64,000 nt of DNA from positions 11,358,336-11,422,335 of the forward strand of contig NC_083340.1 in assembly GCF_019175385.1 (NCBI RefSeq). The letters run 5' to 3'. The notes under the pieces were generated by a model that was not told where the DNA came from, searched no databases, and saw only the letters and a program-made list of their open reading frames with translations. Origin of the DNA: Lycium barbarum (lineage: Eukaryota > Streptophyta > Magnoliopsida > Solanales > Solanaceae). The position numbers and the translations under genes were made by a program. Shown piece after piece: positions 12,683 to 23,790 of this stretch. Within the stretch, counting starts at the first letter, position 1. Each line of letters opens with the position of its first letter.

Positions 12683-15057
12683 TGTCACGACCCAGCTAGG
12701 GTCGCGACGGGTACCCGGAGCTAGTTACCGAGCACCGCTCACTCTACTACTTATCTTGCCCATCTAATATTCTTTTATCAATTTACATGCCAGTTGTAGG
12801 AAAATCATAATTAAACAAACATAAATACTTTATATACAATTGCCTTTCGGCCCTCAAAATAATATACATGCATATGAAAACGTCTTGTGAGACCATCTAA
12901 CCCACACTGCGTATCTACGAGCCTGTACTAACATACTGTATATTCATGGACGGAACAAGACTCCGTCGTGCCCAAAAATATACATATATACCAAGAGGGT
13001 AATCCTAAGCACCTCCGGACAATGGAGTGCTTTCAACCAGCTGACTGCTACTGAGGATCTGGGCCAAGCTCTCCTCCCTGTCTACCTGTGGGCATGAACA
13101 CAGTGTCCGAAGAAAGGACGTCAGTACGAATGTTGTACTGAGTATGAGAAGCATAAACAAGGAAGGAAGACATCAACAACATAGTAATAACATCAACAGG
13201 AAATATCTGGATCTGTCTGATAATCATAAAGCAAATCATGCGTGCCATCTTACTCATACTCATCCTCATAACATGTATGCACATATGCAAGCTGCCCGTC
13301 CATGTCGGAACGGTGTGATAATCAATAATATTAGCCTGCGTCCAGGCCTCCCGCGTCCGGGGTACCATCTCATGCCGCCCACTAGTGGTGTCTGCCCATG
13401 CCCGAAGGTCATGGTGTATCCGTATAGCTGCCCGCCTTGGCGGTGACTGCCCGGCCAACTAGGCACGGTGTGAAATGCTCGTGTCATGCTTATCATAAAA
13501 TGCTCATAATAATAATATACTCATCATAAAATACTTATCTCATTGTAATACATGCATAAAGCTCAAGATCAACCTTACTCTATCGGGGTGACGTAAGGTC
13601 GTGATCCCCCGATTCCATTATGGAACAACTATTAATACTCTGCCTCACCTTGAAGGAACTAGTACATAAGGTGAGTGTAAGCGATAATTAACATCATCAT
13701 TATACTAGCATCATCATATCGTATAACTTATCTGATATGGACATTCGTAAGTGTAGGCTTTTAACTTCTTAGAAAGTGAGAGCTCATGAAGGGAATAGGA
13801 AGTTACATCAAAGATTCATGCCATTAGAAAGAAAGACTAGCCTCACATACCTTGGTCGCTTAGCTAAGATGTCGCTCACTTATTCTTCGTCGATATCACG
13901 TCGTTACCTTCATAAGAGAATCCGTATCACCATTAATAAACTAACTACAAGAACGTATCGCAATTTCTAGGAAAAGTCGTACAACGCTTCCATCGTTCGT
14001 ACCATTTTTCTCATGTTTCATATCACTCCCAACATTTATAATTCTACTGTCAAAGTCGTACTCAACATTCATCATTTACATACAATTGGCAAAATTCACC
14101 ATTTTCCTCAAATTTTCCCCTGATTTCTACTTCTAGCGTATCCTTGCGTTTTCATACATTAATTGCTTGTTTCATGATATAAACATCATTCATAACGTAT
14201 TTGTATTCATGACACTTCAATGTTCATAGTTCAATTCTACTATCATTCATTTATGTCACTATTCACTCAACAATGACCCATTTCTCTGTCCTTCTACATT
14301 TCAAGTGTCTATGCTTTCCAATACCTCAAACAACACGGAATAATCATGAAACTTACCTTGGATAGTGGTTGAACAACCCTTGAGTTGAAATCCTTCACTT
14401 AGCCAAAACCCTAGTTCCACCTTCTTGGGAATTCTTGACTTAGATGATGTCTTGATGTGTTCTTGCACTTGGTTTCATAGATTTTGTGTTGTTGGACTTG
14501 ATATCCCCTTTGATCCTCTTGGGTTCTTGTGGATGGAGTGTTTGGAAAGTTCTGGAGGTTTCCTGAGTTGCATGAATGATGAATGAAATAAAATGAGGCC
14601 AAATGCTCCTTTTAATAACTCAAAGATAATGTTTAATGAATTTCTGTCGGGATGAACAGTGACCGTAATGTGCAGTTTACGGACCGTATTTTGATTTACG
14701 GTCCGTCCCAGTGAACGTATTTAAGCATTCTCTCAAAAGCAGAGAGTTTGGCTGGTGGACAGGGCAGTTTACGACCTGGTTTACGGTCCGTAAACCAGTT
14801 TACGGGCCGTAAATTGGGTCGTATTTAACCATATTCAACAATTTCCAGAAGGTTGAGATTTTTGGCAGGTTGAAGGACGAGTGCACTATACGGTCCGTAA
14901 ACCACTATACGGTCCGTATAGTGCCATATACGACCACTGGCAGTGAATTTCTCTGCAACTTTATTATTTTTCCGAGATTTCATAATTAGCCATTCCCGAC
15001 TTAGTGAAACACCATACACTCATCATACCAGTACGGGAAAAATTCCGAGGTGTAACA
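12683..15057 (-). mobile_element. Solo LTR of another Ty3/gypsy family, nested in gag (2375 bp)
   Basis: The block begins TGTCACGACCC and ends GTGTAACA, and is flanked by the identical pentamer CGTGA (12678-12682 and 15058-15062). It has no internal coding domains, so it is what recombination between two LTRs leaves behind. The orientation is minus: the TGTTACACCTCGG end is the LTR 5' side. It contains a palindrome cluster (14655-14935) followed, on the minus strand, by a TATA-like TTATTAAAAGG near 14610. Short open frames inside it (for example 13048-13458) resemble no known protein. Confidence 0.92.
14655..14935 (-). promoter_or_regulatory. Cluster of ACGGTCCGT-type palindromes upstream of the solo LTR TATA-like box
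   Basis: Motifs such as TTTACGGACCGTA, TTTACGGTCCGT, TTTACGGTCCGTAAACC, TTTACGGGCCGTAAA, ATACGGTCCGTAAACC and ATACGGTCCGTATAG recur at least six times in about 280 bp. ACGGTCCGT is a near-perfect palindrome (ACGG-N-CCGT). On the minus strand the cluster lies just upstream of the TATA-like sequence near 14610, so it sits in the U3 promoter region. The function is unknown. Confidence 0.7.
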
Positions 15058-15318
15058 CGTGACCCCGGGCTGTGTCTCAGCAGCCCTAATCTCCTCCTCC
15101 GGAATGTCATCAAGCTCCGAAGTCAACTCTATGTCCGGGTCCTGAGCATTTGCTGGTGCTTGGTTCCTATCTGGAATAGCTGCACGGCCTCTGCCCCTGC
15201 CACGTCCCCTACCTCGCCCACAGACAGCTGCTCGGGCCACGGGTATGGATGCGGGTGCGGGTGCAGGTGCAGGTGCAGGCTCCTGGCCCCCAGTAGCAGT
15301 CGATCGCGTCCTCACCAT
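15058..15318 (-). pseudogene. N-terminal fragment of the chromovirus gag
   Basis: ATG at 15318-15316 opens a frame starting MVRTRST, with an Ala-Pro repeat (APAPAPAPA), a Gly-Arg run (GRGRGRGRGRGR) and an acidic stretch (DIELTSELDD). It runs into the solo LTR at 15057. If the solo LTR and one copy of the CGTGA duplication are disregarded, the frame matches that of the large fragment ending at 12682, so these are two parts of one gag-pol. The basic Gly-Arg tract may bind RNA; this is inference. Confidence 0.88.
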
Positions 15319-15561
15319 CTGTGGGAGAACATAGAAATGAGGTTAAGATACCAATCTAAATAATCTCGCACGAAAAGAATGAACCAGATACCAATCGGAT
15401 TGAACTAGCACGAAAAGAGAAAAAGAAGTGGAGTGTTTCCTAGATGTCCTATAGCCTCTCGAGGATGGGTACGGACGTCTACGTACCAATCCGCGAGACT
15501 CTACTAGACATTGCTCTTGTACTCATTAGACCAATTAACCTAGATGCTCTGATACCAACTT
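15319..15561 (-). other. 5' leader of the chromovirus
   Basis: Untranslated leader between the 5' LTR and gag. It contains GATACCAATC-type phrases (15350 and 15390) that echo the primer-binding site, and the binding site itself at 15546-15557. The leader would carry packaging signals, but none can be identified by eye. Confidence 0.7.
15546..15557 (-). promoter_or_regulatory. Primer-binding site, initiator tRNA-Met type
   Basis: On the minus strand this reads TGGTATCAGAGC, the standard complement of the 3' end of plant initiator tRNA-Met. It lies four bases inside the 5' LTR end (15562), where reverse transcription of the minus-strand element would start. This fixes the element's orientation. 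Confidence 0.93.
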
Positions 15562-16187
15562 TGTCACAACCCAATTTGCGAGTCGTGGTGGCACCTACAC
15601 TATCCCTCCGAGTAGGCGAACCACATTACTAATAACAAGTTGAATAAGCGGAAAATTAAATAAAAAATAAAGTATCAGGTCTTAAATACTTATCATAACT
15701 AGAGATGTCATGACGACCCCAAAATCTGGTCAAAAGGTACAAGAGCGCTAACATAGTACGGAATATAAGTCTGAAAATACCCGAAGGCTACATATTGTCT
15801 GTCGAATAGAAAAACAGAAATAAATAGAGGAGGTCCTTCAGGGGCCACGGATGACCAAGTAGCTCACCCTGAATGACTGAAAGATGTCACCCTCGCGTAT
15901 CATCCACGGGGTGTAGAACTGGAACCTGGATCGTACTCTGCACTCAACAAAAGTGCAGCAAGAGTAGTATCAGTACAACACTTGTACCGGTAAGCATCAT
16001 AGGCCGACAATGATTAGATGACGCATGAAGAAGTTGAAACAACAAGTAGCACATAGAGCAAACAGGTATGGTCACGTATCATATACAAGTAAAGTGTAAA
16101 GGAATCATAAAATCAACCAAGACATATATAATTCACCAAATGATCAGTCAAATATATGAGTGGATGAATGTGCAATGCAATGCAATA

Positions 16188-16828
16188 GTCACCTCTCTCA
16201 CTCCACTCTCGTACACACATGCTAAGGGCAGTGCCTCAAAGCCATGACCCATGGGGGACCCGCGAAGTCCATGTACCACTCATGCTCTCCGGCAGAAACC
16301 TCGGAGGCTATTAATCACTCTCAATCTCCGGCAAAGACCTCGGAGTCTCTCTGTCACTCTCCATCTCCGGCAAAGACCTCGGAGTCTCTCAATCACTCAC
16401 CTCACCAATCATCACAACAATAATATGGAAAGCATGCCATGCATGATATCAGTCTCAATAATATCACCAATATAAATCAACAAGTACAAGTCATATTACT
16501 GTCCACTGTTCAATTATCAATATTACCATTCATTTTCATGTGATGAGTGAACTAGTATGTGACGGAGATACAAAAAGTGATAATCACATACATAACGCAT
16601 TTGGCGACAAGCCCACATAACAGCTGACAAATCAACCTAATTGGAATTCATCTCCACTTCATGCCCGAAGGCCTATCATGCTATCCTCGTCACTTTCTAC
16701 AACTACATACGATTCTCTAATCAGAGTCTAACTAAAGTAGACCGTAACCTACCTCAATGCCGAACAGGTGCCACGAACTCTCACACCAACGCTTTTCCCT
16801 TCTGAAGTGCTTCCAAACGGACAGTGTC
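16188..16828. repeat. 641-bp segment present only in the 5' LTR, with a 3x ~39-bp repeat
   Basis: Upstream both LTRs read TGCAATGCAATA, and downstream both read TATCAAATATATAAC. The left LTR joins the two with three bases (AGT) where the right has 641 bp. The block includes three copies of a unit with CTCCGGCA and ACCTCGGAG (about 16285-16398). The filler bases suggest an end-joining deletion in the left LTR rather than an insertion in the right. Confidence 0.8.
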
Positions 16829-17030
16829 TATCAAATATATAACTTACGTTAATTACGAATCTAAATCCTAACTTAGGATTTAATTCTCACTTTCCATAAC
16901 TCAAATACCATGGATTTGAAGGTTTTCATATAATCCAATACACTCAATATTCCATTACATCTACACAATATATATAAATTAACAAAAAGAATAAAACTTC
17001 AAATTGCAAAGTCAACCACCTCTAATGCAT

Positions 17031-17033
<3 letters not shown>

Positions 17034-17093
<60 letters not shown>
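17034..17093. repeat. (AT)n microsatellite
   Basis: About 60 bases of AT dinucleotides within the 5' LTR. The equivalent tract in the 3' LTR is under 20 bases, so the array changed length after insertion or was shortened by assembly. Confidence 0.95.
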
Positions 17094-17099
<6 letters not shown>

Positions 17100-18257
17100 T
17101 CTAAACTTCGTGTTGGTACCTTTCAGCAACCCAAACATCCTTTTTTTTTTCAAACACAAATCTCAACCTTACTTAGTCCATGGATGAGATAACAATAAGT
17201 AAATTATAAATTTAGCAGAGGAATATGCATTTTTAAACTCAAAATTGTTCTCGCCTTGAAAGTAATCTACTTTCAATGTTTAATAATTATGGATAAACTA
17301 CTACGAATTCCTATATTATAATACTAATAAACCACTAATAACTTATCAATTTAAGACAAACGTTAACATTCCATAGAACAATTATGACTTAAATAAAATA
17401 ATATATATTTTATCATATTTTAATTTTATTTCCAATCCCATGTCAAAAGAACATTTTTTTGTACCAATAATTCTCAAAGAGTTTGCGGTGATGGAAATCT
17501 GCAGCAGTTGTACGATAATTGTACACCATATCAAAAGAAAATATCAAAATGGTCCTTAATGAGAATAAAAAGACACACAAACTAAAAGAGCTGTTTGTGT
17601 GAACTTAAAGAGAAGAAATCATAGGAATGTTGGACCCACTGCTTTTCACCAAAGAAGAAACGTACAGTTTCCATTATCCAACAACCATTCTATAAACGTT
17701 TCTCATAACATATAATAATCAATAATATATTATAACCAAAACATAACTTATTTGTACACAACATTAGTAAAGTTATTTAACCCACTGAATTAAAGCCCTT
17801 ACCTGTGTCAGGCAAGTTGCCCCCTCCTTTTTGCTGGAAACGCACGGAACTCTTTTTTTCTACTGTTATGATTTAAAAGTGCAAACCCTATTAACTTTAA
17901 TCCATTTTATATGGCCAAGTAACATGGGGTATTAAATAAATTATGGGCTTGACCCATTAATCACCAATTAAAATAATTGTCCAAGTAACCCTTTTTTACT
18001 CGATCAATATGTATAAGGTAAAAATTGACTTATTTAGTAAATTACATTACTCATCAACTTATACCTTATATAAGTGCAATTAAAATTCCTATGAATAAGC
18101 TATTCACACACATTAAATAAATATGTTCCAAAAATTACCCATCAATTATATAACCGTGCCCCTATCCCCACAAGTTAAGAATACCATTTAAGGTTACGGA
18201 AAGGTGTTTTAACGAAAAAGAGTTCAAATGTGCTAAACGACCAAACGGGTCTTTACA

Positions 18258-19286
18258 ATAAGTTATTATTATTTCACGTATGAAAGGGCTTCTAACTTGC
18301 ATAATTTTTTATTATAGAAAACGATAGTGGGTTGTACAAACACCGCTCAAAAAAATAAAAAAGTGATTATGTATTTTTTTAGTTAATTTTTAGTTAATTT
18401 TCTATTTTTATCACAAAAGCCATCCAATTTTCTATTTTTATCACAAAAGCCATCCCATTTAGACTTGAGTTAACTAAAAAGTACATTTCACTTCAAAATA
18501 AAGAAACAAACACAATTTCGTAAACCGCGAGGGAGACCAAGAATTGAATGACAATTATAAAATCTAAGAGCTTGATATGATTCATGGCTTCAAATTACTA
18601 CAAAGAAATCTAAATAACGAGATAAAACCATAAGGGAGGCCAGTGCTACGAAGATAAATTTAAGAGAACGTCCCTGAAAATAACTAGCTATTTTAGAGTG
18701 TGTCATATTTTCGGACAAAATATAAAAATTTGTGTGAAATTTAATTTTAGCTAACTTGAACAAAGTTTGATGACTTTGACAAAACATTAAAAAAAAAGCA
18801 CTTTTGTTGATTTTTAAATTTTGAATGACTTTTATGCGATAAAAAATTGAAAAATGACTTTTATGTGATAAACTTTAAACTTGGATAACTTTTATGTGAT
18901 TAAAAAAATAGAAAAATAATTTTGGTGTGATAAACTTTAAAGTTGAGTGACTTTTATGCAACAAAAGAATAGAAAAGTAATTGCATAGCCTATCAGAGAA
19001 GCTTACGATTAAATCAAGCTTGCAGTTTTTAGAAACTTTTCTTTTGCACAGGTCCATTGCTTAAAAACGATATATATAGAGAGTTTTTCAAAAGGACGTT
19101 TGAAGATTTGAGAAGGAGAATTTCCATGTTATTTTAGGGATTTGGTTTTGTCAATTCATCCTCCACGTAGGTTTGCCGCTTTACGGCTAATTCACACAGA
19201 AGTAATTAGATTTTCTGATACCTATTCTATAAATTCCCGTGACTTTGGCTCTTCTGTTAGCCGGGCGCTAGAAAGAAAGTAAGAAT
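18258..19286. other. A/T-rich stretch without a gene
   Basis: Starts with the second copy of the ATAAG duplication. A phrase like ACTTTTATGTGATAAA recurs several times between 18830 and 18960, and TTTTCTATTTTTATCACAAAAGCCATC is directly repeated near 18400 and 18430. There is no supported coding sequence, although it may hold part of a Helitron whose 3' end is at 19716. Confidence 0.5.
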
Positions 19287-19473
19287 CCGTTTGGATGGGC
19301 TTATAACTTATGACTCATAAGCATGAGCAATAAGTTAGAATTCCTAACTTATAACGTTTGGCTTATTTTGTTATTTTGACTTAAAAATACTTTTTTGTCT
19401 TACCCAAAACCATATAAATGCTTAAAAGTTATTTTGACTTAAAAACACCTAAAATAAGCCAATCCAAATAGGC
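19287..19473. repeat. MITE-like element with imperfect terminal inverted repeats
   Basis: The left end reads CGTTTGGATGGGCTTAT and the right end, on the other strand, CTATTTGGATTGGCTTATTTT. Between them are mirrored TTTTGACTTAAAAA phrases. Length, A/T content and internal symmetry fit a small non-autonomous DNA element. I could not find a clean target duplication. Confidence 0.45.
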
Positions 19474-19685
19474 TTTTGATCTCGATCTATAAAGATATTT
19501 GAATTTCTTAAAACTTAGCTTTTGTACTCCTCTTAGTGTAATTATGACTAAACTAATGGTACATCAAACACCATTTCTATATGTTGATATAATGCAACGA
19601 TAACTAGAATGTTATTAAAAGTTATTTACAACACTTTACTGACGAAAGACGGTAGGTACCCTAGAAAATCAAATTATTACATCGG

Positions 19686-19716
19686 GCTCGTGCATTGCAC
19701 GGGCATTCGTTGCTAG
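19686..19716 (+). mobile_element. Helitron 3' terminus (hairpin plus CTAG)
   Basis: An eight-pair stem, GCTCGTGC / GCACGGGC (one G-T pair) with loop ATT, is followed after eight bases by CTAG, and the next base is T. This is the textbook Helitron 3' end. The body would extend upstream, but I could not locate its 5' TC end, so only the terminus is annotated. The element is non-autonomous, as no Rep/helicase coding is visible. Confidence 0.6.
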
Positions 19717-20400
19717 TTATAGTAAAATTCAAAGTTGATTCATTTTTAAAGAAAGACGACCAACGACTGTGGTTCACTGATAAGTATGTATGTATTCTTA
19801 ATCCGAAGTTTCTAAGCTAGAGTTTTGAAAATAAATTTACATTTAATTAATACACTACTAAAAAAGAGAATTAGAAGTATCATCAAATATTCTCATCATT
19901 AATGGAGTACTAGTAAAGGACAACTTAATCTTCATGAAAAATGGAATATAAAATGAAAATTGTAACGAATCTATTTGGTATGGCTTATTTTAGTTTAGCT
20001 TGTGCGTTTGACCAAATTACCTTAAGATCGTCGTAATATCTTTAATTATTTATCATGAAAAATTGACTACTCATGTAGCGCATTCTATCAAAATTCAAAA
20101 TTATCATAAACAATCGAATTATTGAAACCAGACAGATGTGAGTATATATGGGTTTTATCCGAAATATGTTCAATAAAAAAGGATTTATGATGCTTTTTAG
20201 TTTTTTCAGAGGAGAATGATATTCTAACATAATGATAGCAATATTTTAATTAAAGTTAACGTGGCAAGAGATATACCTATGAATTTTGAACGTAAATGAA
20301 AAAAAGAGATTTTTTCGAGAATAAAAAAAAGGAAAAAAGAAAAAGAAACGAGCTCCTTAATTACGAAAGTGTTGGCCATGCTAAAGTGGGAGTGGGCCCA
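19717..20400. other. A/T-rich stretch without a gene
   Basis: No reading frame, repeat or regulatory signal that I can support. Confidence 0.5.
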
Positions 20401-21562
20401 GATGCGGCATATATGTAAAATGTTCACAAATAGCTACCTTTTAGCTGCTTCTAACAAGTTATAACTATAAGTTCATTATTTACAATTCGTAGCTGATTTT
20501 TCCTATATTTAGGTCCTAGACGCGTCGCATAAATATAGCTAAAATATAGACTAAATACACAGAACTGTTGAGCAAATAATGCCTCTATTTAAGGAAAATA
20601 AATCTTTTTCAAACTAAACAGAAATTTGTTTTTAATGTTCCATAAATCACGCAAATCTCATTCTCTTCCATATCTAATCACATATCTCATTCAACATCTA
20701 ATCATTCACATAAAATTTGAATTCAAAAACTCTCTTCATATTTTTTCCCAAAATATCACTTAAAAAAAATCTCTTTTTAATGTTCCATAAATCATGCAAA
20801 GCTTGATTTGTTCATCAACTGAATTGCATAGTGACAAGTTGAGATTGTCTCCTGATGCTATGACCATCGGTTTTGTGTTCGTTATTAAAAATATTCAATA
20901 AAATTACATTATTAAAAATAAAAAATATTAGTTATTGAGTGCAATAAGCTGATATTGAATATTATTTAGTAACTTTAATAAGATGGGAAAACTTGACTCC
21001 ATAAAAAAACTTTAATCCCTAAGGGTGGCTTTTGATTCACTGTATTTTATCCGTATTATGATTGTATTTTTGAGTGTATTCTAATTGATCCATAAGATTT
21101 GAATCGTAATGAATATATTTACAATATATTTCACTTGTATTTTGTATGTATTTTAGAAGTATTAAAATTGTTCTTTAATTTTTGAAGTACATTGTACAGA
21201 AAAATGGATTTTATGGTTCAATAATGAATTCAAGTGTACCATGAATATATAGAGAAAATGCATAGAACTCTTCCTGGTTCATCAATAAAATATAGTGAAA
21301 ACATGTAGGAAATACAAACTTAATATTGAAATACACTTTGTAATTTTTTAGCAGTAACTATACAAGAAAAATATAAATGTAATAAAACAGAATTCAAATC
21401 TACGATTAGACTATACAACAAGCGGGATCATTACCAAAATACATAAAACTTCTTCTAAAATCTTCATAAAAATAATGTCGGAACAGTGATGTTATACATC
21501 AAAAAAAAGTTGGAGGAAAAAAAAAACAATTTAAAACATAAACTGTTTTGTCTATAAATCTA

Positions 21563-21675
21563 CTCCTGAACATATACTAAAATCACTGCATCATAATCAA
21601 CAGTAGCTTTGACAGGTATGGGTGGTTGCTCGTTATCAATAAATGCATCCAGGGTTGCCTTGTCGATTTGCGTCG
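21563..21675 (-). pseudogene. Short coding-like patch, possible exon remnant
   Basis: On the minus strand about 37 codons read open to a stop at 21563, including IDKATLDAFIDNEQPPIPVK and ending VILVYVQE. Its composition is more protein-like than the surrounding DNA and it is preceded by another open patch in a different frame (IDAKFLRMRY). I do not recognise the family; the RMRY phrase is faintly like the end of Ulp1-type proteases from transposons. Very tentative. Confidence 0.25.
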
Positions 21676-22034
21676 TATCTCATACGGAGAAACTTTGCAT
21701 CAATTTCAGCTGGAATGCGTCAAGATATACTGAAAGTTTACATTAACAAAACATGAAAAAATAACAAAATAACAAATTAACCACAAAAAATAACAACACA
21801 TTCAAGATATACTGAAAATATACTATAACTACAATGCAAATATATCAATGTCAAATGCACTGTGGTTGTCACTACAACAGTGTGTGACTGTGCTGTAAAA
21901 ATACACTTCAAATACACTGAATATATACTACAAAATATACTTTGATAAAAATTAAACACAAATTCAAAATCACATAAATTTACAAGTAACAAATTAGGTA
22001 GAAAAAATATATCACACACAATTAAAATCACAAA

Positions 22035-22305
22035 CTAATTGAAATGATAAAAAATACAACAAAAATATACTTAAAATGTTCGCAAAATACAGATCTGGTG
22101 AATTGAAAAAACAGGAATTAACTGAAGTTCAAAACACAAGCTAATTGAAATAATAAAAAATACGACAAAAATATACTTAAAATGTATGCAAAATATAGAT
22201 CTGGTGAATTGAAAAAAAATGGGAATTAACTGAAGTTCATAAAAAAATACGATAAAAATATACTTAAAATACAAGTAAAATACATATCTGGTGAAGTGAA
22301 TGATT
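22035..22305. repeat. Tandem repeat, about three units of 80-110 bp
   Basis: Each unit contains AAAATATACTTAAAAT, then a phrase like AGATCTGGTGAATTGAA and GGAATTAACTGAAGTTCA. The third unit is diverged and shorter. Confidence 0.75.
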
Positions 22306-22481
22306 AATAAGAAAAAATACCTCTTATAGAACATGAATATTTTTACTCTTGTCCAATAACAAAAACTTCAGATCTGTATTCAAAAATTCCTGTGGTCGGC
22401 GGCGGAGGGCATCTAGGAACAGACATGGCGGTTAAATTATTTAGTCTATAATATTTTCTGTTCAAATAGGCTGATCTTTTT

Positions 22482-22567
22482 AATTGCTACAGATCTGACC
22501 GTGTCAAATAGGCTGGTCTTTGTAATTGCTACAGATCTGACCATGCAATTGCTACAGATCTGACCGG
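22482..22567. repeat. Three copies of AATTGCTACAGATCTGACC
   Basis: AATTGCTACAGATCTGACC occurs three times in 86 bases, the first two units sharing an extra TCAAATAGGCTG phrase. It lies in a GC-richer patch within the degenerate block. Confidence 0.85.
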
Positions 22568-23231
22568 AAAAGAGAAGACGACTGACGCCGGTCAGATCAC
22601 GCCGGAGAAGACGGTGGTCTAAAACGACATGAGGATGAATGATACATGGATCCCTCAAAACAAAAATAAAAACCTTTAAACTTCCACTGAATACAGGGAA
22701 AGATGAAAATCTGCGGCTTAGTAAAGCCCAAAAAGAAACAAAGATGATGAGGGAGAACACAAAAATAACAGAGAATCTTACATATTTTAGGAAATAGAGT
22801 TGAATTTTGGGGGTAAAAGGTTGAAATTAATGAGCAGTTAATACAGAGTAAAAAAAAGGAAGTGAAACAAATCAGAAACTGATTTGAAAAGCATGAAATT
22901 AGGGGAGATGGGGAGTTAGAAACATGTATATTTAGGTAAAGGGGAGAGAGAGAAAGTGTGCAGCTAAAAAATAGGGGTGTGGGGAGTGGTAAGTTAATTG
23001 GTAGAAAAGTGGGTAGCTATAAGTTGTAAAAATATAATATTATAGCTGCTAAGCTTAATTATTAAAAAGTATAGTTATGTTCCATAAATATGTAACATAG
23101 TAAGCTATGTCAAGTAAAATTTACGACATATATTTGGATCAGTTAGAACCATTAATTTGGGCTGGGAATTATAGTAATTAAATGGGCTTTCTATCTTCAT
23201 CGTTTTTTTTTTTTGCGCGGATTGGCCTTCT

Positions 23232-23516
23232 TTTGGGGGGGGGGGGGGGGGGGGTCTTTAATTTTTGTCCCTCAAATTAGTGGTCTTTAATATTTGCCCT
23301 TCGCTTAACATCCAGAGGTCTTGAGTTCGAACCCAGGCTCAGTAAAAAAAAAAAAGAAATCGTAAGGCATAAGTTGGGATTCGCAAGGTAGAAGTTGAGA
23401 TTCGCAACGCATAAGTTGGACCCCAACTTATGCCTAAAGGCTGAAGTTTGCCTTAGGCAAACTTCTACCTTAAGGCCTAACTTTTGCCCAAAGTTAGGCC
23501 TTAAGGCAGATGTTTG

Positions 23517-23605
<89 letters not shown>

Positions 23606-23790
23606 GAGAGAGCTTTAAGGCAGAGTTTGAAACCCAACTTATGCCCTGCGAATCCCAACTTATGCCTTGTGATTTCTTTTTAATTTTTGACTGAGCGGGG
23701 GTTCGAATCCGGAATCAAGGGGCATTTAGCGAAGGACAAAAATTAAAGACCACTGATTTGAGGGGTTAAAATTAAAGACCACCCCAAAAT
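23232..23790. repeat. Foldback element with ~190-bp inverted arms and embedded B-box-like sequences
   Basis: The left arm (from about 23234) and the right arm (to about 23790) are inverted copies: GTGGTCTTTAAT, CCCTTCGCT, GTTCGAACCC, GCTCAGT, AAAGAAATC, GGCATAAGTTGGGATTCGC appear in order on the plus strand at left and on the minus strand at right. The centre holds further inverted GCCTTAAGGC phrases and an (AT)n(AG)n microsatellite (23518-23613). Each arm carries a GTTCGAA core like the RNA polymerase III B box (GGTTCGAATCC), so a SINE-derived inverted dimer is possible. No clear target duplication. Confidence 0.65.
23518..23613. repeat. (AT)n followed by (AG)n microsatellite
   Basis: About 44 bases of AT then about 50 bases of AG with a single interruption, at the loop of the foldback element. 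Likely length-variable. Confidence 0.95.

Larger units (their letters stand above)
5827..18257 (-). mobile_element. Complete Ty3/gypsy chromovirus (Tekay/Del-like) with nested solo LTR
   Basis: Two long terminal repeats (5827-7836 and 15562-18257) flank a minus-strand gag-pol. The ends are TG...CA. The identical pentamer ATAAG lies immediately outside each end (5822-5826 and 18258-18262), a perfect target duplication. A primer-binding site complementary to initiator tRNA-Met follows the right-hand (5') LTR. Domain order gag, protease, reverse transcriptase, RNase H, integrase, C-terminal chromodomain fits the chromovirus branch, probably Tekay/Del. I noted seven differences in the first ~600 aligned LTR bases, so insertion was recent. 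Without the nested solo LTR it would be about 10.05 kb. Confidence 0.93.
15562..18257 (-). repeat. 5' LTR of the chromovirus (2696 bp)
   Basis: Begins TGTCACAACCC, ends GGTCTTTACA, and is followed by target duplication ATAAG. It matches the 3' LTR closely, with one 641-bp extra block (16188-16828) and an expanded AT microsatellite (17034-17093). In minus orientation it carries the promoter of the element; I could not choose a TATA box with confidence in this A/T-rich sequence. Confidence 0.92.
20401..23080. other. Degenerate transposon-like block with tandem repeats
   Basis: Phrases such as AATACACTGAATATATACT and AAATATACTTAAAATG recur from about 21250 to 22330, and a three-unit tandem array lies at 22035-22305. 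A GC-richer patch with repeated CAGATCTGACC follows (22482-22567), then a pyrimidine-rich leader on the minus strand (about 22900-23000). Intron-like repeats beside a leader resemble the layout of the Mutator-like element at the left of the window. I suspect a relict of a similar element, but no terminal repeats or transposase motifs are visible. Confidence 0.35.

Noticed and set aside
13048..13458. A 136-codon open frame within the solo LTR
   Set aside because: It lies inside non-coding LTR sequence in repeat-rich text, has overlapping frames of equal length on the other strand and no domain-like pattern.
22446..22760. Minus-strand frame of 104 codons as a gene
   Set aside because: It spans the triple CAGATCTGACC repeat, so the repeated peptide is a by-product of DNA repetition; no domain.
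23320..23345. tRNA gene suggested by GTTCGAACCC
   Set aside because: No cloverleaf, acceptor stem or anticodon arm can be drawn; it is the arm of a foldback repeat.
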